Of a DNA stretch of 64,000 bases, positions 34,676 to 43,484 are shown piece after piece. The DNA is from Parvularcula sp039818345. GTDB taxonomy: Bacteria > Pseudomonadota > Alphaproteobacteria > Caulobacterales > Parvularculaceae. The stretch covers positions 1-64,000 of the forward strand of contig JBCBUC010000017.1 of NCBI GenBank assembly GCA_039818345.1. Reading direction: 5' to 3'. The stretch's first letter is position 1. Each line of letters begins with the position of its first letter. The notes beneath the pieces are model-generated. The model did not search any database and was not told the DNA's origin. It saw only the letters and a program-made list of their open reading frames with translations. A program made the position numbers and the translations under genes.

Positions 34676-36778
34676 ATGCCGCCGTTAACCTTAGGTGCCA
34701 TTGTCGCTGTTTTGACCGCATCGGCATTAACCTTAACGGCCGACCAGCAGGACGTGAGTACCTCTATGACCGACGACCCTTTCCTTTGGCTCGAAGAGGT
34801 GGAGGGCGAGCGGGCCCTTGATTGGGTACGCGGCGAGAATGAGCGGAGCCTGGCGATTTTGGAGAGCCACGCTTTGTTCGAGCCGCTGCTCGAGGAAGCA
34901 AAAGCCATCCTCACCTCCGAGGAAAGGGTTCCCTCGGTCGCCCTAAGAAACGGATTTGCTTATAATTTCTGGCAGGATGCCGAGCATGTCCGCGGGCTTT
35001 GGCGGCGGATGCCGCAGGCTGATTATGTTGCGGGGAAGACCGATTGGGAGGTCATTCTCGATGTCGACGCGCTTGCCGCCGAGGAGTCGGAGAATTGGGT
35101 CTATAAAGGGGTTGAGTGTCTCGCGCCCGACGGCACGCGCTGCCTGATCACCCTGTCTCGCGGCGGCTCCGATGCAGCAGTTATTCGCGAATTCGATATT
35201 GCTGCGCGCAGCTTTGTTGAGGACGGTTTTGTCGTGCCTGAGGCGAAGTCGAGTGTTGCATGGCTCGACGAAGACACGATCCTCGTGGGAACAGATTTCG
35301 GCCCCGAAACAATGACCGAGAGCGGGTACGCTCGCCAGGTCCGGCGATGGTCGCGTGGGCAGGCTTTAGGCGATGCTGAGATGCTGTTTGAGGCGGCGAG
35401 CGAGGACATCTGGTCCTTTGCGATGTCGTTTTACGATGGTGAGCAATATCGCGGCGGCGTCTTTCACGGCGAGACGTTTTACGACTTCAATTGGTTGGTG
35501 CTCGACGGTGATGAGCTGAGCCGTCTGCCGCTTCCCAAAAAGGCTAGGGTCGAGGGCTTTGCCCAAGGAGCTTTTGTGATCGGTCTGCGGGAGGACTTTG
35601 ACGCGTTCTCGGCGGGCTCGGTGCTGGTTCTCGATGCTGCGACAAAAAAGACTGAGCTTCTCTACGCGCCGACTGCCGTGTCCGCTGTTGAGGACGTGCG
35701 CACATCCGAAGGTTCTGTGGTCATCGGACTGCTCGATGATATCGAGGGGCGCGTCTTGCGTTTCACCAACGGGCGGCGAGGCTGGCGTGAGGACGAGGTC
35801 GATCTTCCTAAGGGCGGTGTCGTCTCCCTCGGTGCGATGGATGAAAGCACAGGCACGTTCCTTGCGACCTTCGAGGATCCACTGACGCCTGAAACCCATT
35901 ACATCATCGAGCGCACCAAGGCTGAGGCCTTTCGTCAGGCCCCGGCCTTTTTTGATCGCGAGGGGATGGTGACGCGCCGCTTTGAAGCAACCTCTTCGGA
36001 CGGCACGGCCATCCCTTATACCCTCACCGCGCTTGAGCGGGTTCTCGAAGCAGGACCGGCACCAACGATCCAGTACGGCTATGGCGGTTTTGAGATCTCG
36101 ATCTTACCGAATTATCTGAGCACGGCAGGGAAACTTTGGGTCGCACGCGGAGGGGTTTATGTCACCACGAATATTCGTGGCGGCGGTGAGTACGGCCCAG
36201 CCTGGCACCAGGCGGGGCTGAAGACCAAGCGGCAGCTCATTTATGATGATTTCCAAGCGATCTCGGAAGACCTCATCGCGCGGGGGATCACCACGCCGCA
36301 GCAGCTTGGTGTTTATGGCGGGTCAAACGGCGGGCTTCTTACTGGCGTGACGATGACACAGCGCCCTGAGCTTTATGCTGGTGTGGCGATCGCGGTCCCA
36401 CTTCTTGACATGCTGCGCTATGACCAGCTCTTGGCAGGCGCTTCTTGGGTCGGGGAGTACGGTGACCCGGGGAACCAGGAGGAAGGGGCGTTCCTTCGGC
36501 AGATCTCACCTTATCACAATATTGATTCTAAGGCGGAGTACCCGCAGCCCTTCATCTTTACCTCGACCAAGGACGATCGCGTCCACCCAGGGCATGCGCG
36601 CAAGTTTGCCCGCTTGATGCAAGAAAACGATCAAGCGTTTCTCTATTACGAGAACATCGAGGGGGGCCACAGCGCAGCGGCCAACCTCAATCAATTCGCC
36701 CACCGCTCTGCCCTCCTCTATGCCTATTTCGCCCAGGCATTAGGACTTTCAGGTGCTGAGCTGGGACACCAAGAGTAG
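34676..36778 (+). CDS. Prolyl oligopeptidase family serine peptidase (S9)
   Basis: This 700-aa peptidase has an N-terminal hydrophobic stretch compatible with a signal peptide, then the N-terminal S9A motif DDPFLWLEEVEGERALDWV. A beta-propeller follows to about residue 420, then the catalytic alpha/beta domain. The triad is Ser in YGGSNGGLL, Asp in TKDDRVHPGHA and His in IEGGHSAAAN. Substrates are short peptides, often proline-containing. An ATG at 34766 would give a cytoplasmic form. The transporter gene follows after 9 nt, which may link peptide degradation with amino acid uptake. Confidence 0.92.
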   Translation: MPPLTLGAIVAVLTASALTLTADQQDVSTSMTDDPFLWLEEVEGERALDWVRGENERSLAILESHALFEPLLEEAKAILTSEERVPSVALRNGFAYNFWQDAEHVRGLWRRMPQADYVAGKTDWEVILDVDALAAEESENWVYKGVECLAPDGTRCLITLSRGGSDAAVIREFDIAARSFVEDGFVVPEAKSSVAWLDEDTILVGTDFGPETMTESGYARQVRRWSRGQALGDAEMLFEAASEDIWSFAMSFYDGEQYRGGVFHGETFYDFNWLVLDGDELSRLPLPKKARVEGFAQGAFVIGLREDFDAFSAGSVLVLDAATKKTELLYAPTAVSAVEDVRTSEGSVVIGLLDDIEGRVLRFTNGRRGWREDEVDLPKGGVVSLGAMDESTGTFLATFEDPLTPETHYIIERTKAEAFRQAPAFFDREGMVTRRFEATSSDGTAIPYTLTALERVLEAGPAPTIQYGYGGFEISILPNYLSTAGKLWVARGGVYVTTNIRGGGEYGPAWHQAGLKTKRQLIYDDFQAISEDLIARGITTPQQLGVYGGSNGGLLTGVTMTQRPELYAGVAIAVPLLDMLRYDQLLAGASWVGEYGDPGNQEEGAFLRQISPYHNIDSKAEYPQPFIFTSTKDDRVHPGHARKFARLMQENDQAFLYYENIEGGHSAAANLNQFAHRSALLYAYFAQALGLSGAELGHQE

Positions 36779-36787
36779 GAGTATCCA

Positions 36788-38110
36788 ATGGTCGCGCTGT
36801 TTTGGTTGGTCGCCCTGGCGGCGTTTGGTGGGCTCTTTTTTTTGGGCCGGATGGGTTTACCACTTTGGGCGCGAGTTTTTGTGGGGCTTGCTGCGGGCGG
36901 ACTTGTGGGCCTTGTTTTTAACGAGGCTGCTGCGTCGGCCAAACCGATCGGCGATGGGTTCATTAGCCTTATTCGGATGATCATTATCCCGCTGATCGTG
37001 ACCACCCTGACCACTGGCATGATTTCACTCGGTGATCCAAAGCGGCTCGGTTCGCTCGGTTTACGGACGATTATGCTTTACATGATGACAACAGTTTTTG
37101 CCGTGATCTTAGGCATGTTCATGGGTGTCCTTTTTGAGCCTGGCGCGGGCGTTGATTATCAATCGGTGGATGCAAGTTCCCAGGGCGCGGTCACTGAGCG
37201 TTTAGAGCGCGCCGCTGCCGCTGAGCGAACCGCGGTTCAGCAGATCCTCGATGTGATCCCCACCAACCCGCTTGCAGCCATGGTCAATGGCGAGATTTTG
37301 CCCGTCATTTTCTTTTCGATACTCCTTGGAATCTCGATCCTAGCGGCGGGTGAAAAGGGCCTTCCCTTCGCGCGAGGGATCGAGAGCGCCGCGGAGGCGA
37401 TCCTTAAGCTGACCAGCGGTGTTATGTCGCTTGCGCCCTACGGCGTCTTTGCCCTGATGGCTTGGGTTCTTGGTACCCAGGGTCTCGACGTGCTGGTCAA
37501 TTTAGGCAAGCTGACGGCCGCTCTTTACCTAGCCTGTGCTCTTCATATTCTCTTCGTCTACGGAAGTCTGGTTCGTTTTGTAGCTGGATTGCCGTTCTCG
37601 AAATTCCTTCGCGGGATTTTGGATGCAATGACAACGGCTTATTCCACTGCAAGCTCATCCGCGACGCTTCCCGTGACCATTTCAAACCTCACCCAAAACA
37701 TTGGCGTCGGCAAGCCGGTAGCGGGGTCCGTTTTGCCCCTTGGCGCCACCATCAACATGGACGGTACGTCGATTTATCTTGGCATTGTTGCCCTGTTCGC
37801 GGCTCAGGCCGTGGGCCTTGATCTTTCGTTGACTGATTATATTGTGATCGCGGTAACGGCGACAGCGACCTCGGTTGGTGCGGCAGGGATACCCTCCGCA
37901 AGCCTTTTTATCGCGATCGCGATTTTGACATCGATTGGTATTGATGAGCAGGCGGGCATCCTCATTATCGCGCTCATTTTCCCGTTTGATCGCCTGCTTG
38001 ACATGATGCGAACCCTGACAAACGTCACGGGCGACGCGACTGTCGCGACCACTGTGGCGCGCTGGGAAGGTGAGCTGGACGAAACCGTCTTGAAGGGTGA
38101 TGCGGCGTGA
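36788..38110 (+). CDS. Dicarboxylate/amino acid:cation symporter (DAACS family)
   Basis: This 440-aa transporter has about eight transmembrane helices and two re-entrant hairpins. Family signatures are a Ser-rich hairpin TTAYSTASSSATLPVTI and GATINMDGTSIYLG (cation and substrate site) near the C-terminal third. It imports glutamate/aspartate or C4-dicarboxylates with Na+ or H+. The substrate cannot be settled by eye. It overlaps the asparaginase-like gene by 4 nt; that pairing favours an amino acid such as aspartate. Confidence 0.92.
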   Translation: MVALFWLVALAAFGGLFFLGRMGLPLWARVFVGLAAGGLVGLVFNEAAASAKPIGDGFISLIRMIIIPLIVTTLTTGMISLGDPKRLGSLGLRTIMLYMMTTVFAVILGMFMGVLFEPGAGVDYQSVDASSQGAVTERLERAAAAERTAVQQILDVIPTNPLAAMVNGEILPVIFFSILLGISILAAGEKGLPFARGIESAAEAILKLTSGVMSLAPYGVFALMAWVLGTQGLDVLVNLGKLTAALYLACALHILFVYGSLVRFVAGLPFSKFLRGILDAMTTAYSTASSSATLPVTISNLTQNIGVGKPVAGSVLPLGATINMDGTSIYLGIVALFAAQAVGLDLSLTDYIVIAVTATATSVGAAGIPSASLFIAIAILTSIGIDEQAGILIIALIFPFDRLLDMMRTLTNVTGDATVATTVARWEGELDETVLKGDAA

Positions 38111-38598
38111 AACCCGTCCGTATTCTCACCACCGGTGGGACCTTGGATAAGGTTCATGACTGGCGGGCGGAGAACATCAGCTTTGCTGGCGCGGGCAAAA
38201 GCCAGGTGCCCGAAATTCTCGAACATGGCCGGTGTTATGCCCATGAGGTCGAGCAGCTCTTTCAGATCGACAGCCTCGAGATGAATGAGACCTACCGAAA
38301 CCTTTTGGCCGAACGGGTTCGCGCAGCTGGTGAGGATGCGGTTGTCGTCACCCACGGCACGTCAACGCTTGGCGACACAGCACGTTTCCTTGATGGACTG
38401 CGTTTACCAAAAACGATCGTCATCACAGGTGCGATGCGCCCCTACTCACTCTTCGTCTCCGATGCCTCGTTCAACCTCGGCGGCGCGGTGATCGCAGCGC
38501 AGACCTTGGCCCACGGCGTTTACGGCGTGATGAATGGCTGCATTTTCTCAGCAGACGAGCTCCACAAGAACGAGCAGCTGGGACGTTTTGATGCTTAA
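38107..38598 (+). CDS. Single-domain asparaginase-like protein
   Basis: This 163-aa protein covers only the N-terminal domain of L-asparaginase. It has the nucleophile motif TTGGTLDK (Thr12) and a second motif VVTHGTSTLGDTA. In catalytic asparaginases that second motif is HGTDT; here the Asp is Ser86. The C-terminal domain (about 150 residues) is absent, with a clean stop, so this is not a frameshifted remnant. One-domain members are common in bacteria, but most keep the Asp. Activity is therefore doubtful. It overlaps the symporter upstream and the next gene downstream. Confidence 0.85.
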   Translation: MKPVRILTTGGTLDKVHDWRAENISFAGAGKSQVPEILEHGRCYAHEVEQLFQIDSLEMNETYRNLLAERVRAAGEDAVVVTHGTSTLGDTARFLDGLRLPKTIVITGAMRPYSLFVSDASFNLGGAVIAAQTLAHGVYGVMNGCIFSADELHKNEQLGRFDA

Positions 38599-39061
38599 GC
38601 CGATCCTTCCCCCGCCCGTTTGGGCCCTGATTTTTCTCATCGGCGGTTACCTCCTTACCGAGCCTTTTGAGGTCTCGGCATTGGATTATGGGCAGGCTTT
38701 TGCGGTGGAGCTGGCGTTGCTCTTTGTGATCGTGGGCTTCGCGCTTCCGATGATTGCGGTACGCCAGTTTAGAAAGCATCAGACCACGGTGCTTCCGATG
38801 AAACCGAGCAAGGCCAGCAGTCTTGTCACCGGCGGCGTTTTTCGGTTCACGCGCAACCCGATGTATTTGGGGATGCTGTTTGTTCTCCTCGGCTTTTCAT
38901 TTCTGGGCCACAACTATCTTGGCTTCGTGATGCCGGCCCTTTTCATTGTGGTGATCACCGCAACCCAGATCTTGCCTGAGGAACGGGCGCTCGAAGAGAA
39001 TTTCGGCGACGCGTTCTTGGCCTATAAAAGCAAAACACCCCGCTGGATTTTGTTCTTCTAA
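38591..39061 (+). CDS. Isoprenylcysteine/phospholipid methyltransferase-like membrane protein
   Basis: This 156-aa protein has four hydrophobic helices and the ICMT/PEMT signature FRFTRNPMYLGMLFVLLG with the C-terminal EERALEENFGDAFLAYKSKTPRW, which together bind S-adenosylmethionine. Bacterial members methylate lipids or small thiols; the substrate here is unknown. The ATG at 38591 lies inside the 3' end of the asparaginase-like gene. It is the last gene of the 34142-39061 set. Confidence 0.88.
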   Translation: MLKPILPPPVWALIFLIGGYLLTEPFEVSALDYGQAFAVELALLFVIVGFALPMIAVRQFRKHQTTVLPMKPSKASSLVTGGVFRFTRNPMYLGMLFVLLGFSFLGHNYLGFVMPALFIVVITATQILPEERALEENFGDAFLAYKSKTPRWILFF

Positions 39062-39164
39062 GCGGCCCGTTCGCGCAATTGACTTATCCCCATCAAGGTG
39101 CCACCTCCCCGCTCTGACATTCTAACAAGCGGTCTTTTCACCGTGTCTACCTGCACGCCCCCTC

Positions 39165-39208
39165 CCTTCGAACGAAGGAGCCATGAGGACGAGGCAGGGG
39201 GCTCCTTC
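39165..39208 (+). promoter_or_regulatory. Two mutually exclusive hairpins in the ffh leader
   Basis: CCTTCG (39165-39170) pairs with CGAAGG (39173-39178). The overlapping segment GAAGGAGCC (39174-39182) instead pairs, over 9 perfect bp, with GGCTCCTTC (39200-39208). Only one can form at a time. They lie in the 200-nt gap before ffh, about 55-100 nt from its ATG. No T-tract is seen. Confidence 0.45.
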
Positions 39209-39261
39209 CGCCGGGGTAACGCCCTCGCGGTCGACCAAAGGGCTGTGTTTGGAGCGGTTCG

Positions 39262-40755
39262 ATGTTCGATACGCTATCTGAGCGATTAGGCGGGGTTTTT
39301 GACCGCCTCCGCGGCCGCGGCGCCCTCACCGAAGAGGAGGTGACGGACGCCTTGCGCGAGGTGCGGGTTGCACTGATTGAGGCTGACGTCGCCCTCCCGG
39401 TGGCACGCAAATTCGTCTCCAAAGTCAAAGAGCGCGCGATCGGCCGTGAAGTCCTCAAATCCGTGACACCGGGTCAGCAGGTCGTCAAAATCGTTCACGA
39501 CGTGCTGGTCGAAACCCTGGGCGGCGGCGCGGGTGACCATGAGCTGCAGCTTAACCGCCCGGCCCCTGTTCCGATCCTGATGGTGGGTCTTCAGGGTTCA
39601 GGGAAAACGACCTCGACCGCGAAAATCGCCCTTCGCCTGCAGACGCGTGAGAAGAAAAAGGTCTTGATGGCGTCCCTCGACACCCGCCGTCCCGCAGCGA
39701 TGGAGCAGCTGGCCGTTTTGGGTGAGCAGGCGGGGGTCAAAACCCTGCCGATCGTTCAAGGTCAGTCCCCGGTGCAGATCGCCCAGCGCGCGATCGAGGC
39801 GGGCCGCCTTCAAGGCTTTGATATCGTGATGCTCGACACAGCGGGCCGGCTGTCGATTGACGAACAGCTGATGGCCGAGGTGGGTGAGATCCATCAGAAG
39901 ACGGATCCTGCCGAGACGCTGCTCGTTCTTGATGCTTTGACTGGTCAAGACGCTGTTCAGACAGCGGAGCGTTTCAAAGAGCGCGTGCCGGTCTCCGGTG
40001 TCGTCCTGACGCGTCTTGATGGCGATGGCCGCGGCGGTGCGGCTCTTTCCATGCGTGAGGTCACGGGCGCGCCGATCAAGTTTGCCGGGGTCGGCGAAAA
40101 GATCGATGCGCTTGATGGCTTTGATCCAGAGCGCATGGCGGGCCGCATCCTTGGCATGGGCGACATTGTCGGTCTGGTGGAAAAAGCCAGTGTCGAGATT
40201 GATCAGGCGAAGGCGGAGAAGCAGGCGAAAAAGCTCGCCAAGGGTGAGTTCGACCTCGATGACCTCGCTGAACAGTTTGTCCAGATGCGTAAAATGGGCG
40301 GGATGGGCGCGATCATGGGCATGATGCCCGGCATGGGAAAGTTCAAAGAGGCGGCTGAAGCAGGCCTTGGTAACAATGAGCTCGCTCGCCAAGAAGCCAT
40401 CATCCGCTCGATGACGAAGAAAGAGCGGAAAAATCCTAAGATCATGAATGCTTCGCGCAAAAAACGCGTGGCGGCTGGCTCTGGTGTCCAAGTCCAGGAC
40501 GTTAATCGTCTGCTCAAGTCGTATCAGGGCATGAGCACACTGATGAAAAAGATGGGCAAAGGCGGAAAGCGCGGCATGGGCCAACAGCTGGCGCAGGCCC
40601 TAGGCGGCGGCATGGGCGGTCCCGGCGGCGGTGGACTCTTGCCCCCGGGCGGCGGCGGTGGTCTTCCTGGCCTTGGCGGCGGGGCTGCACCTGGCGGGTT
40701 GCCTGGCTTAGGCGGTTCTGGGCTTCCGGGTCTCGGTGGGCCAAAAAAGAAATGA
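39262..40755 (+). CDS. ffh: Signal recognition particle protein Ffh
   Basis: This 497-aa SRP54 GTPase targets nascent membrane proteins to FtsY and SecYEG. It has the N domain (about 1-90), the G domain with P-loop GLQGSGKTTSTAKIA, DTAGRLSIDEQL and TRLDGDGRGGAALS, and the Met-rich M domain (about 300-435; MRKMGGMGAIMGMMPGMGKF, then KNPKIMNASRKKRVAAGSG). The C-terminal 50 residues are Gly/Pro-rich low complexity. The ATG at 39262 has GGAGCGG upstream. The next gene overlaps by 4 nt. Confidence 0.97.
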   Translation: MFDTLSERLGGVFDRLRGRGALTEEEVTDALREVRVALIEADVALPVARKFVSKVKERAIGREVLKSVTPGQQVVKIVHDVLVETLGGGAGDHELQLNRPAPVPILMVGLQGSGKTTSTAKIALRLQTREKKKVLMASLDTRRPAAMEQLAVLGEQAGVKTLPIVQGQSPVQIAQRAIEAGRLQGFDIVMLDTAGRLSIDEQLMAEVGEIHQKTDPAETLLVLDALTGQDAVQTAERFKERVPVSGVVLTRLDGDGRGGAALSMREVTGAPIKFAGVGEKIDALDGFDPERMAGRILGMGDIVGLVEKASVEIDQAKAEKQAKKLAKGEFDLDDLAEQFVQMRKMGGMGAIMGMMPGMGKFKEAAEAGLGNNELARQEAIIRSMTKKERKNPKIMNASRKKRVAAGSGVQVQDVNRLLKSYQGMSTLMKKMGKGGKRGMGQQLAQALGGGMGGPGGGGLLPPGGGGGLPGLGGGAAPGGLPGLGGSGLPGLGGPKKK

Positions 40756-41162
40756 GACAGGCCTTCCCCCTCGGTTTCTTGCTGGCGGCTTGTAGTCAGA
40801 ACCAAGATGTCATCAGCATCATGAATTATGCGATGGAGCCCGTGGATCCTGAATGCGCCATTGCGTCGGTATTAGACCTCGAGAGCTTTGCCTTGATGGA
40901 GCGCAAGGGCGGCGAGCGCCGTACGGTTGCTTGGTTCAATGCGGGGCCTGCAGAGGATTTAAAAGTGATCATTGCCAATAGGCGGGACGGCACCAGCGAA
41001 GCGAGTGTTGTGTTCCGTCCCGGCGAAGATGTGACGGCGGGGGAGCACCTTGCTTCTCGTTACGCCGTGATCGCAGCTGATGAGGCTATTTACCTCAACT
41101 GTACCGAAGACGGACGAATCTATGGAGGTCCGACCGTCATCTTAGAGAGTGAAAAGGAGTAA
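40752..41162 (+). CDS. Hypothetical lipoprotein between ffh and rpsP
   Basis: This 136-aa protein has a very short lipoprotein-like signal (MRQAFPLGFLLAAC, lipobox LAAC, Cys14) and a mature domain rich in Glu and Asp with no motif known to me. Two later cysteines (in DPECAIAS and LNCTEDG) could pair. Its ATG overlaps the ffh stop by 4 nt, and rpsP begins 2 nt after its stop. It is thus locked into the ffh-rpsP unit, an unusual place for an envelope lipoprotein. Function unknown. Confidence 0.75.
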   Translation: MRQAFPLGFLLAACSQNQDVISIMNYAMEPVDPECAIASVLDLESFALMERKGGERRTVAWFNAGPAEDLKVIIANRRDGTSEASVVFRPGEDVTAGEHLASRYAVIAADEAIYLNCTEDGRIYGGPTVILESEKE

Positions 41163-41164
41163 TC

Positions 41165-41584
41165 ATGTCGCTCAAAATTCGGCTTGCCCGTGGCGGGTCC
41201 AAAAAACGTCCTTACTACCGTGTTGTTCTTGCTGATGCGCGGATGCCGCGGGATGGCCGCTTCATCGAAAAACTCGGGACTTATAACCCGCTCCTGCCGA
41301 AGGATTCAGAGGACCGTGTTCGTCTCGACCTCGATCGTTGTAAGCATTGGCTCGAAAAAGGTGCTCAGCCAACGGATCGTGTAGCGCGTTTCCTAAGCGC
41401 TGCGGGCCTTGTGGCATGGGAACACGGCAACAACCCGAAAAAGGGTGAGCCTGGGCAAAAGGCGAAAGAGCGCGAGGAAGAGAAGCGCGAGAAGGAAGAA
41501 GCTAAAAAAGCTGCAGCAGCGGAGGCCGAGGCCGATGCATCCGGAGCGGAAGAGGCGCCTGCTGAAGAAGAAGCGGCCGAGTAA
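41165..41584 (+). CDS. rpsP: 30S ribosomal protein S16
   Basis: The first 80 residues are a canonical bS16 (MSLKIRLARGGSKKRPYYRV, ADARMPRDGRFIEKLGTYNP). A charged Ala/Glu/Lys tail of about 50 residues follows, as seen in many alphaproteobacterial S16 proteins. It has an excellent ribosome site (AAAAGGAG) 5 nt before the ATG. It is followed by rimM after 9 nt. Confidence 0.98.
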   Translation: MSLKIRLARGGSKKRPYYRVVLADARMPRDGRFIEKLGTYNPLLPKDSEDRVRLDLDRCKHWLEKGAQPTDRVARFLSAAGLVAWEHGNNPKKGEPGQKAKEREEEKREKEEAKKAAAAEAEADASGAEEAPAEEEAAE

Positions 41585-41593
41585 GGCACATCT

Positions 41594-42118
41594 GTGCCGT
41601 CTTCTTCTGACACACGCATGGTCGTGGTTGCCCAATTCGCGGGCAGTCACGGCGTGCGCGGTGCTTTTAAGCTTCGTTCCTTTACGGATGACCCAGAGGC
41701 ACTTTTTTCCTACGGCGCGCTCACCGCTCCTGGTGGGCGCAACGTGACACCCAAGCGCGTGCGTGTGGTGAAGCCTGCGGTTTTTTTGGTGGAGGCTGAT
41801 GAGATCAGCTCACCTGAAGACTGCGAGGTTTTTAAAGGCGCCCTTTTGTCGGTGCCGCGCACCGCGCTCCCAGCGCCGGAGGATGATGACGACTTTTATG
41901 TCGAGGATCTTGTCGGCCTTCGGGTGATCAGCACCAAGGGTGACGAGATCGGGTCCGTGAAAGCTGTGCCCAATTATGGGGCGGGCGACCTCATCGAGAT
42001 CAAAACAGCCGATGGGCCGCTCATCTTGCCGTTCACCAAAGCCTCGGTGCCCGATATTGATTTGGTGACCGGTATGGTGACCGTCGAGCTTCTCGAAGAC
42101 GAAGATCCTGGCTCTTAA
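41594..42118 (+). CDS. rimM: Ribosome maturation factor RimM
   Basis: This 174-aa protein helps assemble the 30S head by binding S19. The N-terminal RimM domain begins VVVAQFAGSHGVRGAFKLRSF. The PRC-barrel domain follows with FYVEDLVGLRVISTKGDEIG and the ending LPFTKASVPDIDLVTGMV. The start is GTG at 41594 or possibly the ATG at 41618. The genes expected next in the classical order, trmD and rplS, are missing here. Confidence 0.95.
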   Translation: MPSSSDTRMVVVAQFAGSHGVRGAFKLRSFTDDPEALFSYGALTAPGGRNVTPKRVRVVKPAVFLVEADEISSPEDCEVFKGALLSVPRTALPAPEDDDDFYVEDLVGLRVISTKGDEIGSVKAVPNYGAGDLIEIKTADGPLILPFTKASVPDIDLVTGMVTVELLEDEDPGS

Positions 42119-42200
42119 GGCCATCATCTTTCATGCTGGTACCTTATCCGCTCCCGCGTTAAGACATGGGTTGGGCAGGAGTGACGATGGGGTGTGTTTG

Positions 42201-42743
42201 ATGGAGGACGAGTGGGATTTTGACCTCTCGGTGACCGCGGAAGATGCCGCGCTCCCTTCTCGTTACGCCCTTGTTTTGCTGCATTGGCAAGGCCAATGGG
42301 GCCGCCGTTTCTACCTCAATCAACGCGCCCGGAACGCAGCGAGCCTGCCCGGCCGCATTGGCCTTTTTGGCGGCCATGTTGATCCGATGCCCGATGGCTC
42401 GATGGAGCGTTATGACCAGGCGATCTTGCGGGAAACCGAGGAGGAGCTTGGCTACACGATTGAGAATGGACTTGAGGTTTTGGGGAAATTCTACGGCACC
42501 TCGTCTAAGGGGCAGCCCTCGGTCGGTGTCTATTTCGCCCATGAGCTCGATGAAGACATGGCCGTGCGTTTTCGCAAGCACTTGCATCAATCCCGTATTG
42601 TCCGCGGGATTGATGATGGAAAGTTGATGGTGCTTGATGAACGCCAGGTGTTCGATCGCGCGGTCACCCTTCAAATGGCACCGTCGACCCCGCTGGCTGT
42701 GATCAGCCTGCTTGACCGCTTGGTCGCCCGGCGGGATTCTTAA
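42201..42743 (+). CDS. NUDIX hydrolase
   Basis: This 180-aa protein has a NUDIX fold with the catalytic helix AILRETEEELGY. The usual GX5E spacing is broken: the glycine of GGHVDPMPDGSME lies 11 residues before the Glu instead of 6, an insertion of 5 residues. Such proteins hydrolyse nucleoside diphosphates linked to another group; the substrate is unknown. I took the ATG at 42201. It follows rimM by about 80 nt. Confidence 0.85.
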   Translation: MEDEWDFDLSVTAEDAALPSRYALVLLHWQGQWGRRFYLNQRARNAASLPGRIGLFGGHVDPMPDGSMERYDQAILRETEEELGYTIENGLEVLGKFYGTSSKGQPSVGVYFAHELDEDMAVRFRKHLHQSRIVRGIDDGKLMVLDERQVFDRAVTLQMAPSTPLAVISLLDRLVARRDS

Positions 42744-42845
42744 GCGGCACCGCACCCCTCATCAAACCAAGTCTCGTCTTCATGCCATCTTGTGGCACGA
42801 TCTTTGCCTAAATTGAGCGAGTATGGTCTTGTGAGGGGGCTCGAC

Positions 42846-43478
42846 ATGCATCGCTATTTTGTCATCGTTGCCATGATGTTTGGAACGGCGCACGCCGCAC
42901 CGCTTGAGATTATCCCATCGAGCTACGGAGCTGATCGTGCACCGGGCAGCGGAAACGCAGGGATTCCAGCTGGTACCACCGAGCTGATTGATGGCGTGAT
43001 TCCGTCGGTGTCTTGGTACACCAATGTCGGACCGCTCGTGTCGTGGGATGCGAGTGCCGGTCCCGTGATCCTGACTTTTGATTTCGATGCTGTTCACGAG
43101 TTTGATCGTGTGCGAATCTATATGGACGATACGGATCTCTTTGGCCAAGTGGAATCAATCCGTGAAGTGACAGTCGAGAATGTGGGGACCTTTACATTCA
43201 ATGATCTCGTGTCTGATGGATCCAATGGTGGTGATCTGATCGATCTCGATGGCGTCCGAAACCCTGGTGGCCTAGGGCCAGGCATTGTCTACATCGATAT
43301 AGATTTAGGCGGTCTTCTAACTGATCAAATCGTGATGACACTCATTGGCCGGGGGCCATTGATGTTCCTTGGCGAAGTTGACTTTTTTGACGATGATCCG
43401 AACCCAATTCCTGTTCCGGGAGCTGCACTTTTGATGCTGGCTGGACTTGGGGCATTCCGCTGGAAGCGGTCCAGCTAA
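42846..43478 (+). CDS. Exported protein with PEP-CTERM-type sorting tail
   Basis: This 210-aa protein has a signal peptide (residues about 1-18, cleavage near AHA-AP) and a beta-rich middle like a discoidin or F5/8-type sandwich (FDRVRIYMDDT, ENVGTFTFNDL, MFLGEVDFFDDD). The C-terminus has the motif PVPGAALLMLAGLGAFRWKRSS in pieces: a VP-x-P-like signature, a hydrophobic helix and a basic end. That is the PEP/VPxPA-CTERM tripartite signal cut by exosortases. The start at 42846 has GAGGGGG upstream. The PEP-CTERM accessory genes at 14.6-17.9 kb are in the same window. Confidence 0.8.
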   Translation: MHRYFVIVAMMFGTAHAAPLEIIPSSYGADRAPGSGNAGIPAGTTELIDGVIPSVSWYTNVGPLVSWDASAGPVILTFDFDAVHEFDRVRIYMDDTDLFGQVESIREVTVENVGTFTFNDLVSDGSNGGDLIDLDGVRNPGGLGPGIVYIDIDLGGLLTDQIVMTLIGRGPLMFLGEVDFFDDDPNPIPVPGAALLMLAGLGAFRWKRSS

Positions 43479-43484
43479 AGAAAA

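Noticed and set aside
39084..39092. Possible DnaA box before ffh
   Set aside because: TATCCCCA-type sequence is isolated, off by one or more bases, and away from the origin synteny.
39062..39261. 4.5S SRP RNA gene before ffh
   Set aside because: The conserved GGAA-tetraloop domain of SRP RNA is absent; only the alternative hairpins are seen.
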